Positions 41,464 through 50,425 of a DNA stretch of 64,000 nt are shown here, piece after piece; within the stretch, counting starts at the first letter, position 1, and each line of letters starts with the position of its first letter. This DNA comes from Cellulomonas sp. URHD0024 (lineage in GTDB: Bacteria; Actinomycetota; Actinomycetes; Actinomycetales; Cellulomonadaceae): contig NZ_AUEW01000007.1 of the NCBI RefSeq assembly GCF_000426185.1, positions 1 through 64,000 on the forward strand. The letters run 5' to 3'. A program made the position numbers and the translations under genes. The notes beneath the pieces are model-generated. The model was not told the origin of the DNA and did no database searches. It was given only the letters and a program-made list of their open reading frames with translations.

Positions 41464-42525
41464 ATGGCGAGAACCGTCTCGCTCACCGCACTCGCCGTCG
41501 TCGCGGCCGCCTCGCTCGCCGCCTGCTCGGCCGTCGGTGGCACTGGACCGACGACAGTCTCGACCCACGACGCCGTCACGCTCGTCACGCACGACTCGTT
41601 CCAGCTCTCCGACGGGCTGCTCGACGCGTTCACCAAGAAGACCGGCCTGACGGTCAAGGTGGTCCAGCCCGGTGACGCCGGCACGCTGGTCAACCAGCTC
41701 GTGCTCACCAAGGGTGCTCCGCTCGGCGACCTCGCGTACGGGATCGACAACTCGTTCGCGTCCCGCGCGATCGACGAGGGCGTCGTGCAGTCGTACGTGT
41801 CGCAGGTGCCGGCCGCCCAGGACGCGGAGCAGTACAAGGTCGACGGGTCCGACACGCTGACCGCGATCGACAAGGGCGACGTCTGCATCAACGTGGACCA
41901 CGCCTGGTTCACGGCCCACGGCCAGGCCGAGCCGGTCACCCTCGAGGACCTGACCAAGCCGGCGTACAAGGACCTGACCGTGGTGCCCAACGCGGTCACC
42001 TCGTCGCCGGGACTCGCGTTCCTGCTCGCGACGATCGGCGCGTTCGGCGAGGACGGCTACGTGCAGTACTGGAGCGACCTCAAGGCCAACGGGCTCAAGG
42101 TCGCCGACGGCTGGACGGACGCCTACGAGACCGACTTCTCCGGCGGTCAGGGCCACGGGCCACGCCCGATCGTCCTGTCGTACTCGTCGTCGCCGCCGGA
42201 CTCCGTCCCCGAGGGTGGCACTGAGCCGACCACCGGTGCCCTGCTCGACACGTGCTTCCGGCAGGTGGAGTACGCGGGTGTCCTGAAGGGTGCGTCCAAC
42301 CCCAAGGGTGCCGAGGAGCTGCTCGACTACCTGCTGTCCACCAAGGTCCAGGCCGACATCCCCGGGTCCATGTACATGTACCCGGTGAGCACGGCCGTCG
42401 ACCTGCCCGCCGAGTGGGCGTCGTGGGCGCCGCTGGCGACGAAGCCGTTCGAGGTACCGCCGGCGGACATCGCGAAGAACCGCGCCGAGTGGCTGAAGCA
42501 GTGGTCGGAGACGGTGATCGGCTGA
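41464..42525 (+). CDS. thiB: Thiamine ABC transporter substrate-binding lipoprotein
   Basis: This 353-residue protein has a signal with lipobox SLAACSA (Cys21) and a periplasmic-binding fold with KTGLTVKVVQPGDAGTLVNQ, VVPNAVTSSPGLAFLLATIG and YMYPVSTAVDLPAEWASWAP. It binds thiamine, TMP or TPP outside the membrane and delivers it to ThiPQ. Position after a TPP riboswitch confirms the substrate. ATG 41464 follows an AGGAG site. The stop overlaps the thiP start. Confidence 0.94.
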   Translation: MARTVSLTALAVVAAASLAACSAVGGTGPTTVSTHDAVTLVTHDSFQLSDGLLDAFTKKTGLTVKVVQPGDAGTLVNQLVLTKGAPLGDLAYGIDNSFASRAIDEGVVQSYVSQVPAAQDAEQYKVDGSDTLTAIDKGDVCINVDHAWFTAHGQAEPVTLEDLTKPAYKDLTVVPNAVTSSPGLAFLLATIGAFGEDGYVQYWSDLKANGLKVADGWTDAYETDFSGGQGHGPRPIVLSYSSSPPDSVPEGGTEPTTGALLDTCFRQVEYAGVLKGASNPKGAEELLDYLLSTKVQADIPGSMYMYPVSTAVDLPAEWASWAPLATKPFEVPPADIAKNRAEWLKQWSETVIG

Positions 42526-44264
42526 TGACGCAGACGCTCGTCCGCCTCGACGCCCCGGCCTCGCCGCCGCGGTCGTCGGGACGGGCGCGCGTCGTCGCGT
42601 TCTGGAGCCTCGCGGTCCTCGTGCCGCTCCTCTTCCTCGGCCTCTTCTTCGCGTGGCCGGTCGCCGTGATGATCGGCAAGGGGTTCGTCGTCGACGGTCG
42701 TGTGGACCTGTCGGGCTTCGCGGAGGTGTTCTCAGACCCGCGCACGTGGCGGATCATCGGGCTGACTGTGGCGCAGGCGTCGTTGGGCACGACCATCTCG
42801 GTACTGCTCGGCGTGCCCGGCGCCTACCTGCTCTACCGGCACTCGTTCCGCGGGCGGTCCGTGCTCCGCGCACTGGTCACCGTGCCGTTCGTCCTGCCGA
42901 CGGTCGTGGTCGGCGTCGCGTTCCGGTCCCTGCTCGTCGACGGCGGACCGCTCGGCTTCCTGCACCTCGACGGCACGTTCGCGGCGATCGTCGCTGCGCT
43001 CGTGTTCTTCAACTACGCGGTCGTGGTCCGCGCGGTCGGGGGCCTGTGGGAGCGCCTCGACCCCCGCGCCGAACAGGCCGCACGAGCGCTCGGCGCCTCC
43101 CCGTGGAAGGCGTTCCGCACGGTCACGCTCCCGTCGCTGGCGCCCGCGATCGCGTCCGCCGCCTCGCTCACCTTCCTGTTCTGCGCCACCGCGTTCGGCA
43201 CCGTCCTCGTCCTCGGCGGCCTGCAGTTCGGCACGATCGAGACGGAGATCTGGATCCAGACCACGCAGTTCCTCGACCTGCGGGCCGCGGCCGTTCTGTC
43301 GGTCGTGCAGCTCGTCGTCGTCGCGGCGGTGCTCGTGGTGGCGGGACGGGCGAGGTCGCGACGAGAGCGCGCGCTGGCTCTGTCGTCGCAGACCTCGCGC
43401 CCGCTCAGCCTGAGGCGCCCGCCGGGCCTGCCGCCCGGCGACGGGCACGCGATGTCGCTGGCCGCGGCCGCTGTCACGGCGGTCGTGGTCGTGCTCATCG
43501 CGACGCCTCTGGTCAACCTCGTCGTCCGCTCCCTGCACACGCCGCGGGGCTGGTCGTTCGACAACTACACCGCGCTCGGCACCACCGGCGGGTCGCTGAC
43601 CGTGACTGTCTGGCAGGCAGCGCTGAACTCGCTGCGGATCGCGGTCGACGCCACGACGATCGCGCTGCTGGTCGGTGGGCTCGTGGCCCTCGTCGTGTCG
43701 CGACGACCTCGGCGGCCGGCCGCGCGAAGGGCGGTCGGAGGGTTGGACGCGTTGTTCATGCTGCCGCTCGGCGTGTCCGCGGTGACCGTCGGGTTCGGCT
43801 TCCTGCTCTCCATGCACCACCCGTTCGGCCTGCCCGTGGACCTGCGGACGAGCCCGCTGCTCGTGCCGATCGCGCAGGCCGTTGTCGCCGTGCCGCTCGT
43901 GGTCCGCACGGTGCTGCCCGTGCTGCGCGCGATCGACCCGCGGCTGCGCGAGGCAGCGGCGACGCTCGGCGCGTCCCCGTTCCGCGTCCTGCGCACGGTC
44001 GACCTCTCGCTGGGTCTGCGGGCGTTCGGCCTCGCCGTCGGGTTCGCGTTCGCAGCGTCGCTGGGAGAGTTCGGTGCCACCTCGTTCCTGGCGCGGCCCG
44101 ACCGACCGACCCTGCCCGTGGTGATCTTCCGGCTGATCGGGCGGCCCGGTCCCCAGAACTACGGCATGGCGCTCGCGGCGTCGGTGGTCCTGGCCGTCCT
44201 GACCACGATCGTCGTCGCGACCTGCGAGAAGCTGCGGACCGCCGGACCCGGCGGTGACTGGTGA
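42525..44264 (+). CDS. thiP: Thiamine ABC transporter permease (two-domain)
   Basis: This 579-residue permease starts at ATG 42525 (TGATG overlap with thiB). It has two homologous halves of about six spans each, both bearing the EAA-type loop (EQAARALGASPWKAFRTVTL and EAAATLGASPFRVLRTVDLS). This tandem layout is typical of ThiP. It forms the membrane channel for thiamine uptake. The stop overlaps thiQ. Confidence 0.93.
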   Translation: MTQTLVRLDAPASPPRSSGRARVVAFWSLAVLVPLLFLGLFFAWPVAVMIGKGFVVDGRVDLSGFAEVFSDPRTWRIIGLTVAQASLGTTISVLLGVPGAYLLYRHSFRGRSVLRALVTVPFVLPTVVVGVAFRSLLVDGGPLGFLHLDGTFAAIVAALVFFNYAVVVRAVGGLWERLDPRAEQAARALGASPWKAFRTVTLPSLAPAIASAASLTFLFCATAFGTVLVLGGLQFGTIETEIWIQTTQFLDLRAAAVLSVVQLVVVAAVLVVAGRARSRRERALALSSQTSRPLSLRRPPGLPPGDGHAMSLAAAAVTAVVVVLIATPLVNLVVRSLHTPRGWSFDNYTALGTTGGSLTVTVWQAALNSLRIAVDATTIALLVGGLVALVVSRRPRRPAARRAVGGLDALFMLPLGVSAVTVGFGFLLSMHHPFGLPVDLRTSPLLVPIAQAVVAVPLVVRTVLPVLRAIDPRLREAAATLGASPFRVLRTVDLSLGLRAFGLAVGFAFAASLGEFGATSFLARPDRPTLPVVIFRLIGRPGPQNYGMALAASVVLAVLTTIVVATCEKLRTAGPGGDW

Positions 44265-45241
44265 CTCTCACCATCGACGACGTGGTGGTGCGGTACGGCT
44301 CCGCGACCGCCGTCGACCGGGTGTCGCTGTCCGTGCACAGCGGTGAGGTGGTCGCGCTCCTCGGGCCGTCGGGGTGCGGGAAGTCGTCCTTGCTGCGCGC
44401 GGTCGCGGGACTGGAGCCGCTGGCCGCCGGGTCGGTGCGGTGGGACGGTTCCTCCCTCGCCGGCGTGCCGGTGCACCGGCGCGGGTTCGGGCTGATGTTC
44501 CAGGACGGCCAGCTCTTCGCGCACCGCTCGGTGAGCGGCAACGTCGGCTACGGGCTGCCCCGGGGCGCGTCGGTCGACGCGCTGCTCGACCTGGTCGGCC
44601 TGGCCGGCTTCGGGGGCAGGTCCGTCGAGACCCTCTCCGGAGGGGAACGTCAGCGCGTCGCGCTCGCCCGTGCGCTGGCCCCGCAGCCGCGGCTCCTGCT
44701 CCTGGACGAGCCCCTGTCCGCCCTCGACCGGACCCTGCGCGAGCGGCTCGCGGTCGACCTGCGCGCGGCCCTCGTCGCGACCGGAACCACCGCGCTGTTC
44801 GTCACGCACGACCACGACGAGGCCTTCGCGGTCGCGGACCGCGTCGGGGTGATGTCGGGCGGACGCCTGCTGCAGGTCGCCACCCCGACGGACTTGTGGC
44901 GCTCCCCCGCGTCCCGGGAGGTCGCGTCGTTCCTCGGCTACGAGGCCTTCGTGCACGCCTCCGCACAGGCGGCCGCACCGCTGCGCGAGGCACTCGGGTC
45001 CCGTCTCGAGGACGACGCGACGATCGCGTTGGCCGAGGGTGCGTTCGTCGTCGGGCGTGCCGGGGTGGCCAAAGGCACCGTCACGGGTGTCGCGTCCCGC
45101 CGCGGCCGCTCCGAGGTCCGCGTCGAGGTCGACGGCATCGGCGCGGTGACGGCTCTCGGCCCGGTCGGCGGTCGCTGGGCCACCGGCGACGTCGTCGAGC
45201 TGGGCGTCGAGCCCGATGCCCTGGCGGTCCTGCCGCTGTAG
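44261..45241 (+). CDS. thiQ: Thiamine ABC transporter ATPase
   Basis: This 326-residue ATPase starts at GTG 44261. It has Walker A GPSGCGKSS, signature LSGGERQRVALARALAPQPR, Walker B LLLLDEPLSALDR and switch His LFVTHDHDEAF. A C-terminal extension of about 120 residues (TOBE-like; EGAFVVGRAGVAKGTVTGVA) is longer than Gram-negative ThiQ. It drives thiamine import with ThiB and ThiP. Its stop is directly followed by the convergent hypothetical gene. Confidence 0.93.
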   Translation: MTLTIDDVVVRYGSATAVDRVSLSVHSGEVVALLGPSGCGKSSLLRAVAGLEPLAAGSVRWDGSSLAGVPVHRRGFGLMFQDGQLFAHRSVSGNVGYGLPRGASVDALLDLVGLAGFGGRSVETLSGGERQRVALARALAPQPRLLLLDEPLSALDRTLRERLAVDLRAALVATGTTALFVTHDHDEAFAVADRVGVMSGGRLLQVATPTDLWRSPASREVASFLGYEAFVHASAQAAAPLREALGSRLEDDATIALAEGAFVVGRAGVAKGTVTGVASRRGRSEVRVEVDGIGAVTALGPVGGRWATGDVVELGVEPDALAVLPL

Positions 45242-45242
45242 G

Positions 45243-45803
45243 TCAGTCCGAGTCGGTCGTGCAGATGACCGTCACTGCGGCGTGGCGCTGGTCCACCAGC
45301 AGCCACGTCTGGTCCAACCCGGCGTCGGCGAACCACGGCGACCACGCCTCGTCGCTGGAGTAGACGGAGAAGTCCTCGAAGTGGTCGTGGACGAGGTCGT
45401 GCACGGCCGCGACCGCCTTCGCCTTCGCCGTGCGCTGCGGGCCCGGGAATCGTCTGTAGGCGCCGCCCAGCACGAGCAGGGCCGCGAGGTCGCCGTCCAG
45501 ACGCAACGCTCCACCGGGGACCGCCGCGAACTTCGGGGGCGTTCCGATGGGGAACGGGAACGGGTCGAGCACGTCCGGCATGGCCGTGCGGGCCGCCGCC
45601 GAGCCGAAGAGCTCCCGGAAGGCCTCGAACGTCTCGAGGCTCGTCCCGGTGCGGAACCAGTCCTGGCGGTCGCCTGTCCAACGGAAGCGGCGGACATGGG
45701 TGTTCGCGCGCGGGCGCGTCGTCGCCAGCAGGCGGAGAAACTCTGCGAGGTCCGGACCGTTCAGCTCGACCTCTCGGTAGTGATCAGCCACGGCACGGAG
45801 CAT
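45243..45803 (-). CDS. Hypothetical protein convergent with thiQ
   Basis: This 186-residue protein starts at ATG 45803 (LRAVADHYREVELNGPDLAE). It includes LRLLATTRPRANTHVRRFRW, GGALRLDGDLAALLVLGGAY and VHDLVHDHFEDFSVYSSDEA, with no membrane segment or signal peptide. It resembles small actinobacterial hypothetical proteins of unknown role. Longer upstream extensions are rejected because they read antisense to the permease region with poor codon use. Confidence 0.7.
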   Translation of the reverse strand: MLRAVADHYREVELNGPDLAEFLRLLATTRPRANTHVRRFRWTGDRQDWFRTGTSLETFEAFRELFGSAAARTAMPDVLDPFPFPIGTPPKFAAVPGGALRLDGDLAALLVLGGAYRRFPGPQRTAKAKAVAAVHDLVHDHFEDFSVYSSDEAWSPWFADAGLDQTWLLVDQRHAAVTVICTTDSD

Positions 45804-45837
45804 CCCACGCTTCGGCGCGCGCGCGTCGGACCGGAGC

Positions 45838-47160
45838 CTAGGTGGTGCCGGCCTCCTGGGCTGCTGCGGCCGACTTCCGTCGCCTCGTCCACACCTCGTC
45901 GACGACGAAGGCCAGCGCGACCAACGCGACCATGAACCAGAACGAACGCCGCTGGTGGTGGAACAGGTCGACGACGAACCACGCCAGCACGACACCGGCG
46001 ATCGTGACTGCCGCCGCCGTCAAGAGCGTCGAGGCGCGCAGCTCGGAGCGCAGCCGGAAGGCGGCGATGGCGACGAGCAGGAACACGGCGAGGGACACCG
46101 CGCTGCCGACCGACGCGAGCGCGCCGAGGCTGAGGACGGTGACGAAGAGGATCATCAGGAGCGCGGTGATGAGCAGCCCTCCGTGGCTGCCCAGCCGCGT
46201 CCGGGACCCGAACGCCGGCGGGAACGTCCCCGAGTCCGCCAGCGTCGCGGTCAGTGCGCGGGAGCTGTAGAGGACCGCGGTCACGCTGGACGAGGTCGCC
46301 AGCAGTGCGGCGACCGTCATCATCGCGTAGCCCGCCTGTCCCAGCGTCGGTTCGGCGGCCACGGCGAGCGCCCGCGGTCCGGCCGCCACGACCTCGTCGA
46401 CCGGGAGCGTGCCGAACACGCAGACCGCCACCAGCACGTACAGCACGGTCGTGATCGCCAGGGCGGCGTACAGGGCGACGGGCATCTGACGTCGCGGGTG
46501 TGGGAGGTCGTCGCCCACGAAGGAGATGACCGCGAAGCCGAGGAACGCGAAGAACGTCAAGGCGATGCTGGCGATGATGTCGTCGACGCCCGGGTACGTG
46601 CTCGGCGCGAGCAGCGAGAGGTCGACCTGGGTGAACGTGCCGATGATGAAGACGGCGAACACGACGAGCAGCAGGCCGACGATCACCGACTGCACGCGGT
46701 CGACGAGACGCGGCCCGGCGATGGTCAACCACGTCCCGAACGCGACGAGCACCACCGCGCACAGCTTCGAGAGCCAGCCGCCGGCGGGTCCGTCTGCGAT
46801 GAGCTCCGCGGCGTAGTCGCCGAAGGACGCGGCGACCATGGCGCCCACGACGACGATCGCGGTGAGGTATCCCAGCCACGCGGCGACCGCGACGAGCCGA
46901 CGGCTGCGGAAGCCGTGCGACAGGTACACGATGATGCCGCCGGACGACGGCCAGCGGATCGCGAACTTCACCAGCGTGTAGCCGAGCGCCGTCGACATCA
47001 CCCCGGCGAGCAGGAACGAGATCCACACCGCTGAACCGGCCACCGCGCCCGCCTGGCCGAGCAGCGCGAAGATCCCCGCGCCGACCATCGCCCCCACGCC
47101 GAGCACGATGGCGCCGCGCACCGTCAGGTGAGCCGTCGCGGCCGTGGCCGGTTCGGACAT
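45838..47160 (-). CDS. APC-superfamily amino acid permease
   Basis: This 440-residue transporter has about twelve membrane spans and the APC signature RGAIVLGVGAMVGAGIFALL near residue 15, the unwound first helix, plus FFAFLGFAVISFVGDDLPHP, corresponding to the conserved helix-6 region. It likely imports an amino acid or related amine by proton or other coupling. ATG 47160 is preceded by GAGGGAG. Substrate cannot be told. A possible cytosolic coupling motif is SSRALTATLADSGTFPPAFG. Confidence 0.9.
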   Translation of the reverse strand: MSEPATAATAHLTVRGAIVLGVGAMVGAGIFALLGQAGAVAGSAVWISFLLAGVMSTALGYTLVKFAIRWPSSGGIIVYLSHGFRSRRLVAVAAWLGYLTAIVVVGAMVAASFGDYAAELIADGPAGGWLSKLCAVVLVAFGTWLTIAGPRLVDRVQSVIVGLLLVVFAVFIIGTFTQVDLSLLAPSTYPGVDDIIASIALTFFAFLGFAVISFVGDDLPHPRRQMPVALYAALAITTVLYVLVAVCVFGTLPVDEVVAAGPRALAVAAEPTLGQAGYAMMTVAALLATSSSVTAVLYSSRALTATLADSGTFPPAFGSRTRLGSHGGLLITALLMILFVTVLSLGALASVGSAVSLAVFLLVAIAAFRLRSELRASTLLTAAAVTIAGVVLAWFVVDLFHHQRRSFWFMVALVALAFVVDEVWTRRRKSAAAAQEAGTT

Positions 47161-47284
47161 GTAGTGCTCCCTCGGTCGGCCAAAGGTGTGCCGCAATCGG
47201 CATGCTCGACCCTAGCGGCGTCGTCGACGAGCGTGCCCGGTGGTGCGTGACTAACGTCGGTAGGAGAGGGCGAGGTGAGCAGCG

Positions 47285-48046
47285 ATGACGCTGGAGCTGC
47301 GTGAGGTCGTGTCGGTCGATATCCCCGTTCCGCTCGCGACCCTGTGGCCGTACGTGCGCGAGCCGCGGCTGGTGCACCGCTGGTTCGGCTGGGACTACGA
47401 CGGTCTGGACGACCAGATCCGCTCGGTGTTCGACGTCGAGCCGGTCGAGTCGCATGACGTCGTCGGCGACTCGACGATCCACACGCTGACCTGGCCGCAC
47501 CTCGACGTCCTGACCGCGCGATCCCGCGTGTCGCTGCCCGGTCACACGCGCCTGACGGTGACGCGCCGCAGCCACCAGGGCGTCTCGACGTTCGACGGCA
47601 TCCGCGACGAGGTCGACGAGGGCTGGATCGCGTTCGTGCACCAGCTGGCGTTCGCGGTCACGGTGCACCCCGGCGAGGAGCGGCGGACGCTCTCGACGTT
47701 CGGCCTGGACGCGGGCACCCCCGGCGACCGGCTCCTCGACAACGCGGGGATCGCGGGCATCCGCAGCATCCCGGTCGGCGGCCACGTGCAGGCTCGTCGC
47801 CCTGACGGGACGCTGCTCGGCGGCACGATCGACTACATGACCCCCCTGCAGTTCGGCCTGCGGCTGCACGGGATCAGCGCGATCTACTTCGTCATCATGG
47901 AGATCCCGGCCGCCGCCGCCCCGCCGAACGGCAGGGTGAACGCGATCCTGTCCACCTACGGTCTCGACGAGGGCACGTTCGCCGAGGTCGAGGACCGGTG
48001 GGGCAAGTGGTGGACCGCCGCCATGCCCCGGTCCGTCAGGACCTGA
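47285..48046 (+). CDS. SRPBCC-like hypothetical protein
   Basis: This 253-residue protein starts at ATG 47285. The N-terminal half has SRPBCC features (VVSVDIPVPLATLWPYVREP, LVHRWFGWDYDGLDDQIRSV, RTLSTFGLDAGTPG as strand-loop). The second half repeats a related segment (GGTIDYMTPLQFGLRLHGIS, NAILSTYGLDEGTFAEVEDR). It may bind a lipid-like ligand. It overlaps the stop of the convergent DUF1772 gene by 11 bases. Confidence 0.75.
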   Translation: MTLELREVVSVDIPVPLATLWPYVREPRLVHRWFGWDYDGLDDQIRSVFDVEPVESHDVVGDSTIHTLTWPHLDVLTARSRVSLPGHTRLTVTRRSHQGVSTFDGIRDEVDEGWIAFVHQLAFAVTVHPGEERRTLSTFGLDAGTPGDRLLDNAGIAGIRSIPVGGHVQARRPDGTLLGGTIDYMTPLQFGLRLHGISAIYFVIMEIPAAAAPPNGRVNAILSTYGLDEGTFAEVEDRWGKWWTAAMPRSVRT

Positions 48047-48464
48047 CCGCCGCTGCTCCGACGAGTGCGGCGGCCGCGATCCCGGACAGCGCCCGGACGT
48101 GGTTGGCGACCATCCAGCGCTGGTAGAAGTCCGCCCAGGTCGTGGTGCCCGCGGCAAGTGCGTCGTTGAGCGGCACGTTGACGCCGATCGTCGTGCCGAT
48201 CGCGCCCACCAGGAACGCGGCCGAGCCGGCGATCAGCAGCGGGTCCCGCTGGCGGACACCGATGACGCCCGTCGCGACCGTGAGTGCCGCGGTCCCGAAG
48301 AGGACCGTCATGAACGCGGGCCGGACGGCAGCGACGTTCATCGCGTTCATGGCGGCGGTGGCCTTCTCCGGGCCGAGCGTGTTGATCGCGGGCATGACGA
48401 ACGACGAGAACGCGAAGAAGATGCCGCCGTTGACCGCGCACCCCAGGGCGGTGGCGAGCCTCAT
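48036..48464 (-). CDS. DUF1772 (anthrone oxygenase-like) membrane protein
   Basis: This 142-residue protein starts at ATG 48464, overlapping the NmrA stop (ATGA). It has four spans: RLATALGCAVNGGIFFAFSS, PAFMTVLFGTAALTVATGVI, LIAGSAAFLVGAIGTTIGVN and VRALSGIAAAALVGAAAVRS, with the DUF1772 motif NVPLNDAL and the WxxxxW-type segment TTWADFYQRWMVANHVR. The family may be a small oxidoreductase membrane domain. It is coupled with the NmrA protein and both face the AraC regulator. Confidence 0.85.
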   Translation of the reverse strand: MRLATALGCAVNGGIFFAFSSFVMPAINTLGPEKATAAMNAMNVAAVRPAFMTVLFGTAALTVATGVIGVRQRDPLLIAGSAAFLVGAIGTTIGVNVPLNDALAAGTTTWADFYQRWMVANHVRALSGIAAAALVGAAAVRS

Positions 48465-49246
48465 CGCCACGCCTCCTCGTTGGCCTGTGCGAACGTCCGG
48501 AAGTCGCGTGGCTCGCGGCCGAGCAGCTGCTGGACGCCCGTGTCGAGATGCGCGTTGCGACCGTCGAACAGCTCGCGGAAGAGCATGAGGACCAGGTCGA
48601 TCTCGTCCGGCGGGCCGCCGTCGAGCATCGCGGCCTCGGACACGCTCTCGAAGCGGACCTCGCGTCCGACCGCTTCGGCGATCTCCTGCACGGCGTCGGC
48701 GAAGCTCAGCAGACGGGGGCCGGTCAGCTGGTAGGACGCGCCTTCGTGGTTCGGCTCGGTGAGGGTCGCCACGGCCGCGTCGGCCAGGTCGTCGGCGTCC
48801 AGGAACGGCTCGGGGGTGTCGCCCACGGGCAGCGCGAGGCGTCCCTGCCGGACCGCGTCGAGGAACAGCCCTTCGGAGAAGTTCTGCGCGAACCAGCTCG
48901 CGCGCAGGACCGTGGCGTGGGGGGCGGTGTCCCGGAGGGCGTCCTCGGCTTGCTTGGCCTGCGGCTCGCCACGGCCGGAGAGCAGGGTGATGGCGTGGAG
49001 GTGCCGGGCCGCCTTGCCGAAGCCGGACAGCTGGTCCGGGGCGTTCGGTACGGCGACGTCAGGGGCGTAGGCGACGTAGGCGCGGTCGGCCTCGCCCAGG
49101 GCGGCCTCCCACGTCTCGGGTCGGTCCCAGTCGAACGGCGGTGTGCCGGTTCTGGAACCGATTCTCGTGGTGATCCCACGGGCGTGGAGACGGACTGCGA
49201 CGCGGCGACCGGTCTTGCCGGTGCCACCGGCGATGAAGGTTGTCAT
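48461..49246 (-). CDS. NmrA-like NAD(P)-binding protein
   Basis: This 261-residue Rossmann protein starts at ATG 49246 with TTFIAGGTGKTGRRVAVRLH (GxxGxxG). It has GRGEPQAKQAEDALRDTAPH, TVLRASWFAQNFSEGLFLDA and the substrate segment SYQLTGPRLLSFADAVQEIA. This is the NmrA/azoreductase-like atypical SDR type. It may be a quinone or azo reductase, or a redox sensor. It is coupled to the DUF1772 membrane protein and divergent from AraC, which probably controls the pair. Confidence 0.88.
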   Translation of the reverse strand: MTTFIAGGTGKTGRRVAVRLHARGITTRIGSRTGTPPFDWDRPETWEAALGEADRAYVAYAPDVAVPNAPDQLSGFGKAARHLHAITLLSGRGEPQAKQAEDALRDTAPHATVLRASWFAQNFSEGLFLDAVRQGRLALPVGDTPEPFLDADDLADAAVATLTEPNHEGASYQLTGPRLLSFADAVQEIAEAVGREVRFESVSEAAMLDGGPPDEIDLVLMLFRELFDGRNAHLDTGVQQLLGREPRDFRTFAQANEEAWR

Positions 49247-49326
49247 GGGTCCATCTGAACGTTCCTTGCCGAGCGCTTCAATAGTTGATGCGCTCTCTCG
49301 CATACGTCAGCGTCTACGGTGGTGGG

Positions 49327-50283
49327 ATGGATCCCCTCGCCTCCGTGCTCGCCGGGCCCAGCGCACGCGGTGCGTTCGTCCTGCGCTGCTCGCTCGAACC
49401 GCCCTGGGCCATGCGGATAGCGGACGAAGCGCCGCTGTCGGTCGTCGCCCTGGTCCGGGGGCAGGCGTACATCGTCCCGTCCGGCGGTGCGCCGGTGCTG
49501 CTGCGCGCCGGTGACGTGGCGGTCGTGCGCGGTCCTGAGCACTACACCGTTGCCGACGAGATCGGCACGACCCCCCAGGTCCGCATCGAGCCGGGTCAGG
49601 TCTGCATCCCGCTGGCCGGCCCGGACACCCCGGCGATGACCGACGTGGGCGTGCGCACCTGGGGCAACGCGCGCGACGGAAGCACTCTGCTGCTCGACGG
49701 GACCTACGAGTCGCAGAGCATGGTCGGTCGGCGCGTGCTCGCCGGGTTGCCGCAGATCGTGGTCGCCCCTCGGGAGCACGTGCCGAGCGCCCTGATCGAC
49801 TACCTGTCCGCCCAGATCTCGCGCGACGAACCCGGGCAGGCCGCCGTGCTCGACCGCATCCTGGACCTCGTCCTGATCGCGGTGCTGCGGTGGTGGTTCG
49901 CCTCCTCGGGGTCCGCCTCCTCCGACGGCGCCGGCTGGTACCGAGCCTCAGCCGACCCCGTCGTCGGTCAGGCCCTCGTGCTCATGCAGGAGCAGCCCGC
50001 CGCCGCGTGGACGGTCGAGGGCCTTGGTGCGACGACCGGCCTGTCCAGGGCCGCGTTCGCGCGGCGGTTCACGGCCCTGGTCGGCGAACCGCCCATGTCC
50101 TACCTGACGGGCTGGCGGATGTCGCTGGCCGCCGACCTTCTTGCGGAGCCCGGAGCCACCGTCGCGTCCGTCGCCCGGCGGGTGGGGTACGGCACACCGT
50201 TCGCGTTCAGCACCGCGTTCAAGCGCGAGCACCAGGTCAGCCCGCAGCAGTACCGCGCGAGCCTCGTCGCGACGACGGCATGA
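49327..50283 (+). CDS. AraC-family transcriptional regulator with cupin domain
   Basis: This 318-residue protein starts at ATG 49327. It has an N-terminal cupin-type ligand domain (ALVRGQAYIVPSGGAPVLLR, AGDVAVVRGPEHYTVADEIG) and a C-terminal AraC double helix-turn-helix (VEGLGATTGLSRAAFARRFT, GATVASVARRVGYGTPFAFS, FKREHQVSPQQYR). It is divergent from the NmrA-DUF1772 operon, probably its target. This layout is common for regulators of redox-active compound responses. Confidence 0.9.
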   Translation: MDPLASVLAGPSARGAFVLRCSLEPPWAMRIADEAPLSVVALVRGQAYIVPSGGAPVLLRAGDVAVVRGPEHYTVADEIGTTPQVRIEPGQVCIPLAGPDTPAMTDVGVRTWGNARDGSTLLLDGTYESQSMVGRRVLAGLPQIVVAPREHVPSALIDYLSAQISRDEPGQAAVLDRILDLVLIAVLRWWFASSGSASSDGAGWYRASADPVVGQALVLMQEQPAAAWTVEGLGATTGLSRAAFARRFTALVGEPPMSYLTGWRMSLAADLLAEPGATVASVARRVGYGTPFAFSTAFKREHQVSPQQYRASLVATTA

Positions 50284-50402
50284 GCTGCCGCGGCCTCGTT
50301 CTGAATCCTGCGGCAGCTGCGTGCTCGTCGTGGAGCCTGCGTGACCTGCCGCGTGCTGTCTGGGCTGGGTGGGCCGCCGGTGCGCTCGTCGTGGAGCCTG
50401 CG
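50283..50402. repeat. Hairpin and 19-base direct repeat after the AraC gene
   Basis: AGCTGCCGC (50283-50291) pairs with GCGGCAGCT (50310-50318) just past the AraC stop, a probable terminator. The sequence GCTCGTCGTGGAGCCTGCG is repeated exactly at 50323-50341 and 50384-50402. No gene is seen in the gap to the convergent GNAT gene. Confidence 0.55.
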
Positions 50403-50425
50403 AGGTGCCGCGCGGTTCGGCGTGG